Both the position numbers and the translations under genes were made by a program. From the NCBI GenBank assembly GCA_037178625.1, contig JAWZXG010000097.1, positions 1 through 18,966 on the forward strand: 18,966 nt of DNA, read 5' to 3'. Source of the stretch: Skeletonema tropicum. Lineage: Eukaryota > Bacillariophyta > Thalassiosirophyceae > Thalassiosirales > Thalassiosiraceae. Within the stretch, counting starts at the first letter, position 1; the number at the start of each line of letters is the position of its first letter. The notes under the pieces were generated by a model. It saw only the letters and a program-made list of their open reading frames with translations, searched no databases and was not told the origin of the DNA. Positions 8,208-14,845 of the stretch are shown here, in pieces.

Positions 8208-9228
8208 TTAGATTGCTTCATGTATCCTGTACTGTGGTTTACACTGCACCCCATGCATCCAGCACATTCCTCCCTGTTTGGCAGGGTTTGTGCATCTTTC
8301 AATTCTGCATAATTTGACCGTCGCCCATTGCCCATGTCCTCTGCAAACTCCTCCCACCCAAACCTTTATTTGTGCATCCTTTAGTACTACATCGTTTCTT
8401 CTTTGATCCATGCCTGTAACACACTCCTCCCCGATTGGCAGGACTTGTACATTTATCAACACTGCACCTTTTCGTCTTTGCCCCCATGCCTCACACAAAC
8501 TCCTCCCTTGACGACTAAGTTTAAACACCCTTCACTGCTGCATAGGTTTCTCTTTGGAGCAGCTTTCTTCGGCTTCGGCATAAAATCTTTTTCGTTTGGT
8601 GATTCTCGCTCCTGCTCCTCCTCTTCCACGGTCGCTTTTTTGACCTCTGCCCATTGCCCATGTAGTCTGCAAACTCCTCCTATCCAAACATTATTTGTGC
8701 ATCCTTTCGAACTACATCGTTTCCATCGTTTCCTCTTTGCTCCATACCCATGCCTGTAACACTTTCCTCCTCTTTGGACAGAACTTGTGCACCCATCAAC
8801 ACTGCATAGTGTTCGCTTTGCCCCATGTCTATTGCACACTCCTCTATTGACGGATTTGTTTGTACATCCCTCGCTGCTACATAGTTTTCTCTTTTAGTAG
8901 CTTTTTCCGGCTTCGGCATATCATCTGCATCATTGACGCTGGGTGATGATTCTTTCTTTCTCTCAGTCTCAACAGCCGAAGTCGCTCTAATCACCTGTGT
9001 CACTACCAATGCAGTAGAATCTTGATCTTGAGAAGCAGCTGCTGAACAAATTGTACCACCAGCAGCATGCGCTTTCTTCTTGATTGCAGCCGCAGCTGCT
9101 TCGGCCTCCCTTTTCCTAAATTGACTTTCTTGCCAAATGAGTGCAGCGATGTCGTCCTCCTCTTTCTCTACCGCTACCGCTTCTGCTTTCGGTTTTTCTG
9201 GTGAAACGATGACGTTGAAGAAGGGCAT
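8208..9228 (-). pseudogene. Zn2: seven-finger C-x4-C-x9-C-x2-H array gene with three frameshifts
   Basis: The ATG at 9228 opens MPFFNVIVSPEKPKAEAVAV, then EEDDIAALIWQESQFRKRE and an Ala/Lys-rich helix. A Ser/Lys linker leads to seven fingers, beginning CSSEGCTNKSVNRGVCNRHG and ending CRIERCTNPAKQGGMCWMHG, with a stop at 8208-8210 after RIHEAI. The linker between fingers 3 and 4 is Glu-rich with a basic patch (PKPKKAAPKR). Three shifts break it: one base missing in the T-run pair at 8885-8895, an extra C in C5 at 8481-8485, and an extra C at 8363-8364. Zn3 is normal at the last two, and at the first it is off by one in the other direction. The unbroken form would be about 340 aa. The function is unknown; a zinc-binding, possibly DNA- or protein-binding role is inferred from the finger type. 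Confidence 0.7.
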
Positions 9229-9732
9229 CGTTGTCGACTGATGATGATGATGGTTATGTAAATGGTATCTATCTGGGTCTGGGTTTGTGCTCGCGTGTTC
9301 ATGAGAAGTTGAGCAGATGAGTATCACTTCCTATCACATGCAGTACGAAATCACGGCTCTACAGGTTTGTATTTAGTCTTTTTACGCTCTGCAAGTTTGT
9401 GTAAAGCATTTTTTTGACTCTTGTGTGGAGGATGAAAACACGCTCTGGAGGTTTGCTTTGGGTGGGGCCAAAGGGGTGGGGCTTATTTCTTCCTATCTTT
9501 TGACTCTTATCTGGAGGATTCTCATCTTAGTTTCTTGTTTGAAAGAAATAAAGTACATTCAAACCCATTCAAAATATTCAAAAACAGGAAAGGAGCTAAA
9601 GCGCCACACACAAGATCATCATTAAGGTATATGGCTGTTATGTTGTGTTGTGTCAATCGCCTTGCTGCTATGATATCACTTTTAGGAAATTAGGTGAATG
9701 CTGCATTAAGTACTAAATATATAGCTGACGCA
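9229..9732. promoter_or_regulatory. shared divergent intergenic region, unit 2 (Zn2 / Sulf2)
   Basis: The 504 bp between the two outward-facing ATGs are nearly identical to the 499 bp of unit 3, and partly to unit 1. Conserved items are a GAT repeat just upstream of the zinc-finger ATG, the words GACTCTTGTG and GACTCTTATCTGGAGGATTC, and three ATTCAAA boxes at 9557-9563, 9567-9573 and 9576-9582. No clear TATA box is placed well for either gene. A bidirectional promoter is the natural inference. Confidence 0.55.
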
Positions 9733-10342
9733 ATGGGCGGTCCTATTCCTACTTCCTTCAAAGCGGCCATCATTTTCCTTTTCATCCTGATACTGACTGT
9801 GCCAGCGAGCAGCAGCGGTGAAGGCAAAAGCCACAACAATAGACAGCCAAATATTGTAATTCTCTTTGCCGACAATCTCGCCTACGACGATGTCGGCACC
9901 TTCCAGACCAAGAGCAGTAGCAACAACAAATCACGATCACGCACACTACCACGAACAGATGCACTAGCCACTCAAGGCCTCAAACTTCTCCACTGGAACT
10001 CACCCGCAGTATTATGCTCGGCAAGTCGAGCAGCCTTACTAACAGGAAAATATCCCGTACGAACAGGCGTCTATCCCCGCGTCTTTGAACCAGATGCTCG
10101 GCACGGTCTACTCGCCAATGAAACTACACTCGCCGATTATCTGCAACAGGAGGGATATGCGACGAAATTAGTTGGCAAGTGGCATCTTGGATCGAGGCCG
10201 GGGATATCTACCAATTGATCGGGGATTTGATGAATGGTTTGGTATTCCATATCACATGTCGGGGGGGAGTCTTGATGGGCATGTTTGTGGACAAGAACGT
10301 GATCCGAATGGTACCTTGTGGCTTCCGTTGCTGTGTTCCTGA
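9733..10342 (+). pseudogene. Sulf2: truncated arylsulfatase N-terminal fragment
   Basis: The ATG at 9733 gives the same hydrophobic N-terminus as Sulf3, followed by PNIVILFADNLAYDDVG, the formylglycine motif LCSASR and GKWHLG, all in one frame. A fourth G in the run 10200-10203 (three in Sulf1 and Sulf3) shifts the frame and ends the product about six codons later. In the other frame homology continues to GTLWLP and a TGA at 10340-10342. From there the sequence matches Sulf1 but not Sulf3, so Sulf1 and Sulf2 share one ancestral 3' truncation. It has one extra Leu codon relative to Sulf3 (SRTLPRTD), as does the Sulf1 DNA. As read it would give a ~161-aa fragment with no metal-binding C-terminal half. 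Confidence 0.85.
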
Positions 10343-10380
10343 GCAGGTTGGTTGTATGTGAGCGCTGCAAAATCTCTTGT
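10343..10380. other. junction sequence shared with the end of Sulf1
   Basis: GAGCAGGTTGGTTGTATGTG and the following GAGCGCTGCAAAATCTCTTG also follow Sulf1 (about 7690-7733, with a small indel). This marks the common breakpoint where the sulfatase fragment was joined to zinc-finger 3' flank. Confidence 0.6.
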
Positions 10381-10971
10381 TAGAATGCCACACCATTTCC
10401 CTGATTCTTTCGAACGGCACTCAAAATAATCGCGAACGGGGAGGGACCCGTGAAGCGCCAAGAACAAAAACGAATATGTACTCAAGAATCCAGGGTTGTT
10501 CACATTCGTTTTGAGAAATTGCGGGAAGCCCTTAAGTGTAGAAATCCTTAATTATTGCGGGAAGGAATTTTGTTAGGGTTAGTCATTGTTACATTTTGTT
10601 ACACCAACATAACAGTGTTCGAATATATATCGTCACACAAATGTTACAGCGATTCTTTTGGCCACCCTATCGTTTCGAATCGTACAACTGACTCATTTGA
10701 TCGAATAAGTAATGCTGCCCGCATAAGCTATGATACGGCTAGGCAATGCTCTAGAGAAAAGAATTTTATTAGCTGAAGTTAGTGAGTAGTGAGAAGAATC
10801 TGCCGCTGACCCCATCGCCTGCCTCACGCAGGCATGGGGTCGGCGTTCGAAAATCAAGATACCTGTGCCTTCCTGAGGTTGCTGCTCACTGTTCAGCCTC
10901 GCTGCTGCGTGCTGTGCCTATGTACAACTGCTTTATCTCTTCTCTTTTCCTCGCACACGGTGCACCCTAGT
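10381..10971. mobile_element. ~591-bp insertion of unknown type, present only in unit 2
   Basis: The same junction in unit 1 is uninterrupted (7733/7734), so this block is extra sequence here, or was deleted cleanly from unit 1. One T is ambiguous at the edge. It has no frame of a known family. Features inside: a 9-bp word CCACACCAT at 10388-10396 whose inverse ATGGTGTGG lies just outside the right edge (10973-10981); a direct repeat ATTGCGGGAAG at 10518-10528 and 10554-10564; an imperfect inverted pair around CAAAAACGAATATGT (about 10465-10480) and ACATTCGTTTTG (10502-10513); and a strong hairpin at 10804-10845. No clear target duplication is seen, so its class is open. Confidence 0.55.
10804..10845 (+). 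other. strong 18-bp hairpin inside the insertion
   Basis: CGCTGACCCCAT pairs with ATGGGGTCGGCG (one G-T pair), and after a single bulged C at 10816, GCCTGC pairs with GCAGGC around the loop CTCAC (10823-10827). Eighteen pairs with one bulge, mostly GC, is far from chance in this AT-rich region. TTCGAAAATC follows, which only distantly recalls a tRNA T-loop. It could be part of a small RNA or of a foldback end. Confidence 0.7.
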
Positions 10972-11442
10972 CATGGTGTGGTAAGTAAGTAGCTTGCTTG
11001 ACGCAACATGGTATTATATATTTTGGAATTTGATTTGAATTTATCTTCTTTCTTAAAAAGAAGAAAATGATACCTACAGCTGGCGGGCGAGCAGCAAAAC
11101 GCTCTGATCTTTTTTGTGGCAAAGTATTGTACAATAATCTCACGCAAATTGATGCCTTGAAAGTGGCTATGCATTCACATTATGGAGAGGTGGAGGTAGC
11201 AGGTATCCATTACGTTGAAGTCTTTGCACATTATTTTGTAATGGAACGTGGCCAACATACTCTCGGCTACATCTGTTTTGCCGACGCTCGGTACTGCGCA
11301 AGTAGTGCTTCGCTCCATGATATATAGTGACATAGATAAACCTTTAGTTTTAGCTTGATTCCTGCATTTATCGATACTACTACTATGTAATTTACAGTGT
11401 CCCATTCCTCCTCAGCTCCTCCCTGCACCTGCACTCCTCCTC
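10972..11442 (-). other. 3' flank of Zn3
   Basis: Nearly identical to 7735-8207. It holds the decayed finger unit on the minus strand (about 11338-11388) and the plus-strand 86-codon frame at 11067-11327 described under the Zn2 flank. No independent gene is supported. Confidence 0.5.
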
Positions 11443-12464
11443 TTAGATTGCTTCATGTATCCTGTACTGTGGTTTACACTGCACCCCATGCATCCAGCAC
11501 ATTCCTCCCTGTTTGGCAGGGTTTGTGCATCTTTCAATTCTGCATAATTTGACCGTCGCCCATTGCCCATGTCCTCTGCAAACTCCTCCCACCCAAACTT
11601 TATTTGTGCATCCTTTAGTACTACATCGTTTCTTCTTTGATCCATGCCTGTAACACACTCCTTCCCGATTGGCAGGGCTTGTACATTTATCAACACTGCA
11701 CCTTTTCGTCTTTGCCCCATGCCTCACACAAACTCCTCCCTTGACGACTAAGTTTAAACACCCTTCACTGCTGCATAGGTTTCTCTTTGGAGCAGCTTTC
11801 TTCGGCTTCGGCATAAAATCTTTTTTCGTTTGGTGATTCTCGCTCCTGCTCCTCCTCTTCCACGGTCGCTTTTTTGACCTCTGCCCATTGCCCATGTAGT
11901 CTGCAAACTCCTCCTATCCAAACATTATTTGTGCATCCTTTCGAACTACATCGTTTCCATCGTTTCCTCTTTGCTCCATACCCATGCCTGTAACACTTTC
12001 CTCCTCTTTGGACAGAACTTGTGCACCCATCAACACTGCATAGTGTTCGCTTTGCCCCATGTCTATTGCACACTCCTCTATTGACGGATTTGTTTGTACA
12101 TCCCTCGCTGCTACATAGTTTTTCTCTTTTTAGTAGCTTTTTCCGGCTTCGGCATATCATCTGCATCATTGACGCTGGGTGATGATTCTTTCTTTCTCTC
12201 AGTCTCAACAGCCGAAGTCGCTCTAATCACCTGTGTCACTACCAATGCAGTAGAATCTTGATCTTGAGAAGCAGCTGCTGAACAAATTGTACCACCAGCA
12301 GCATGCGCTTTCTTCTTGATTGCAGCCGCAGCTGCTTCGGCCTCCCTTTTCCTAAATTGACTTTCTTGCCAAATGAGTGCAGCGATGTCGTCCTCCTCTT
12401 TCTCTACCGCTACCGCTTCTGCTTTCGGTTTTTCTGGTGAAACGATGACGTTGAAGAAGGGCAT
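11443..12464 (-). pseudogene. Zn3: seven-finger C-x4-C-x9-C-x2-H array gene with two frameshifts
   Basis: Same architecture as Zn2: ATG at 12464 (MPFFNVIVSPEKP), acidic helix, Ala/Lys helix, Ser/Lys linker, fingers 1-3, Glu-rich linker, fingers 4-7, and a TAA at 11443-11445 after RIHEAI. The two breaks are one base too many in the T5-CTC-T5 run at 12119-12131, between the N-terminal part and finger 1, and a T6 at 11821-11826 (T5 in Zn2) in the linker before finger 4. Fingers 4-7 are in one uninterrupted frame. The two shifts differ from those of Zn2, and both lie in homopolymers, so sequencing or assembly error is a real alternative to decay. If intact it would be about 340 aa. It faces away from Sulf3 across 499 bp. 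Confidence 0.7.
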
Positions 12465-12963
12465 CGTTGTCGACTGATGATGATGATGGTTATGTAAATG
12501 GTATCTATCTGGGTCTGGGTTTGTGCTCGCGTGTTCATGAGAAGTTGAGCAGATGAGTATCACTTCCTATCACATGCAGTACGAAATCACGCTCTACAGG
12601 TTTGTATTTAGTCTTTTTACGCTCTGCAAGTTTGTGTAAAGCATTTTTTTTGACTCTTGTGTGGAGGATGAAAACACGCTCTGGAGGTTTGCTTTGGGTG
12701 GGGCCAAGGGGTGGGGCTTATTTCTTCCTATCTTTTGACTCTTATCTGGAGGATTCTCATCTTAGTTTCTTGTTTGAAAGAAATAAAGTACATTCAAACC
12801 CATTCAAAATATTCAAAAACAGGAAAGGAGCTAAAGCGCCACACACAAGATCATCATTAAGGTATATGGCTGTTATGTTGTGTTGTGTCAATCGCCTTGC
12901 AGTAGATATCACTTAGGAAATTAGGTGAATGCTGCATTAAGTACTAAATATATAGCTGACGCA
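12465..12963. promoter_or_regulatory. shared divergent intergenic region, unit 3 (Zn3 / Sulf3)
   Basis: This is the presumed active promoter region of the intact sulfatase. ATTCAAA boxes stand at 12792-12798, 12802-12808 and 12811-12817. An AT-rich CTAAATATATAGC lies at 12944-12956, too close to the ATG at 12964 to serve as its TATA box. The region is almost the same as 9229-9732; one visible difference is GCAGTAGATATCAC near 12899, where unit 2 has GCTGCTATGATATCAC. Confidence 0.55.
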
Positions 12964-14820
12964 ATGGGCGGTCCTATTCCTACTTCCTTCAAAGCGGCCA
13001 TCATTTTCCTTTTCATCCTGATACTGACTGTGCCAGCGAGCAGCAGCGGTGAAGGCAAAAGCCACAAAAGTAGACAGCCAAATATTGTAATTCTCTTTGC
13101 CGACAATCTCGCCTACGACGATGTCGGCACCTTCCAGACCAAGAGCAGTAGCAACAACAAATCACGATCACGCACACCACGAACAGATGCACTAGCCACT
13201 CAAGGCCTCAAACTTCTCCACTGGAACTCACCCGCAGTATTATGCTCGGCAAGTCGAGCAGCCTTACTAACAGGAAAATATCCCGTACGAACAGGCGTCT
13301 ATCCCCGCGTCTTTGAACCAGATGCTCGGCACGGTCTACTCGCCAATGAAACGACACTAGCCGATTATCTGCAACAGGAGGGATATGCGACGAAATTAGT
13401 TGGCAAGTGGCATCTTGGATCGAGGCCGGGATATCTACCAATTGATCGGGGATTTGATGAATGGTTTGGTATTCCCTATCACATGTCGGGGGGGAGTCTC
13501 GATGGACATGTTTGTGGACAAGAACGTGATCCGAATGGTACCTTGTGGCTTCCGTTATTTGATGGTCGAGATATAGTTGAGCAGCCGGTTGATTTGAGTA
13601 ATTTGGCACCACGGTATGTGGAGGAGGCAAAGAAGTTTATATTCGAGCATGCATCTTCTACATCGGATGATAAGCAACAACAACAACCCTTCTTTTTGTA
13701 CATGGCCTTTTCTCATGTGCATCAGCTATGTGCACCTCGATTTGCAGAGTGTCAATGGTCTTCAACTCATTTTAGTAGAGATGGTAAATTCACAGCTGAC
13801 TATGGAGATGCTGTGGAAGAAATGGATTGGATTTTAGGTCAAGTTATTGATGCATTGGACGAAGCTGGAGTGGGTGATGACACGTTGGTAATATTTACAA
13901 GTGATAATGGACCTTGGACTGCAGAGCAAAGTTGTGCAGGATCAAAGGGCCCATTCAAGGGAACGTGGCTGAAGGAAAATGTCGATAATGATTGTACTGC
14001 CTGCCCGTCTGAATACAAGCCATCACCTCTTCCTGGAAAGAAACGTCGATGTGTTTATCCTGGAACTAATTATGAAGTCATGGGAGTGCCCTGTGGAGAA
14101 GATAGTGGATTAGGATCAGCTTGGGAGGCAAATGTGCGTATGCCGGCTATCGTACGATGGAAGGGTGGCGGTATACCTGAAGGAGAGACTTCTTCAGAGA
14201 TGGTATCTACTTTAGATGTTCTGCCAACCGTGTTGAGCATTATTGGGAAAGAAATTCCAAATGGTAGCAAAGCAGATGGAATTGATGTCACGGATATCTT
14301 TCTTGGGCATGCAGCGTCGTCGTCGTCGCAATCATTGTTGTTTCGTGGAGAAGAATATCAAGATGAAACAAGAAGAAGAACAACAACAACAATGAAAAGT
14401 GAAAGAGCAATATTCTTTTGGCGCGATGGATTCAAGATTGGGCCATTGCCAGCACCCTTTGGCAGATTTGACGTCGTCGCAATGAAGATTGGGTGGTACA
14501 AATTCTGGTTTTGGACAAAGAGCTCTCATTACAATGATGATGAGGAAGTCTATCACGACCCTCCGCTAATATTCGACGTGTTGAATGATCCTGCTGAAGC
14601 TTATCCACTCGATTTAGATGAACATGCTGATTTGATTAGCCACGCAATACACCTCATGTCGGAGCATAAGGCTTCTGTGGAATGGACAACACCGCTTACA
14701 TTGGCAAGAGATCCAAAGTACTTGCCATGCGCAAATGTTGAGAGTGGTTGTCGTACTAGTCCACCACCATTGGATGGAGGTAGTAGTAGTATTGATCTAG
14801 CTGACACGAGGTCGAACTAA
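12964..14820 (+). CDS. Sulf3: arylsulfatase A-like sulfatase, 618 aa, full length
   Basis: Type I sulfatase, predicted to hydrolyse sulfate esters, perhaps of sulfated polysaccharides; the substrate is unknown. I chose the ATG at 12964; the frame is open back to a GTG at 12925, but no earlier in-frame ATG exists. Residues 10-27 form a hydrophobic signal peptide or anchor. FADNLAYDDVG (45-55) is the first metal-binding segment, [19 protein letters not shown] (93-111) holds Cys94 for conversion to formylglycine and Arg98, GKWHLG (147-152) holds Lys148 and His150, SHVH (250-253) a further active-site His, and FTSDNG (311-316) the metal ligands Asp314 and Asn315. The C-terminal domain ends with the HDPPLIFDVLNDPAEAYPLD stretch (531-550), close to arylsulfatase A. 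Oddities: Asn48 where the family has a second Asp, Leu383 where arylsulfatase A has its sulfate-binding Lys, and a Cys-rich insertion at about 333-380. Length is slightly above the usual ~500 aa. It is the only complete sulfatase here, convergent with the methyltransferase gene. Confidence 0.9.
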   Translation: MGGPIPTSFKAAIIFLFILILTVPASSSGEGKSHKSRQPNIVILFADNLAYDDVGTFQTKSSSNNKSRSRTPRTDALATQGLKLLHWNSPAVLCSASRAALLTGKYPVRTGVYPRVFEPDARHGLLANETTLADYLQQEGYATKLVGKWHLGSRPGYLPIDRGFDEWFGIPYHMSGGSLDGHVCGQERDPNGTLWLPLFDGRDIVEQPVDLSNLAPRYVEEAKKFIFEHASSTSDDKQQQQPFFLYMAFSHVHQLCAPRFAECQWSSTHFSRDGKFTADYGDAVEEMDWILGQVIDALDEAGVGDDTLVIFTSDNGPWTAEQSCAGSKGPFKGTWLKENVDNDCTACPSEYKPSPLPGKKRRCVYPGTNYEVMGVPCGEDSGLGSAWEANVRMPAIVRWKGGGIPEGETSSEMVSTLDVLPTVLSIIGKEIPNGSKADGIDVTDIFLGHAASSSSQSLLFRGEEYQDETRRRTTTTMKSERAIFFWRDGFKIGPLPAPFGRFDVVAMKIGWYKFWFWTKSSHYNDDEEVYHDPPLIFDVLNDPAEAYPLDLDEHADLISHAIHLMSEHKASVEWTTPLTLARDPKYLPCANVESGCRTSPPPLDGGSSSIDLADTRSN

Positions 14821-14845
14821 AATAATTATTTATTATTATCTCAAA
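14821..14845. terminator. 25-bp convergent 3' junction
   Basis: Only 25 AT-rich bases separate the stop codons of Sulf3 (+) and the methyltransferase (-). The 3' UTRs must overlap or run into the neighbouring coding sequence, so antisense pairing of the two mRNAs is possible. AATAATTATTTATTATTATC gives poly(A)-signal-like words on both strands, none canonical. Confidence 0.5.

Noticed and set aside
10790..10865. A tRNA or known structural RNA around the GC hairpin
   Set aside because: TTCGAAAATC is a poor B-box, and the long hairpin does not fit a cloverleaf. I found no family match.
3903..12464. Finger arrays read as a CRISPR or other DNA-level repeat array
   Set aside because: The periodicity is that of ~20-residue protein modules with variable linkers; there are no constant repeats with unique spacers.
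12925..12963. N-terminal extension of the sulfatase from a GTG at 12925
   Set aside because: A GTG start is not expected in a nuclear eukaryotic gene, and the ATG at 12964 directly precedes the hydrophobic signal.
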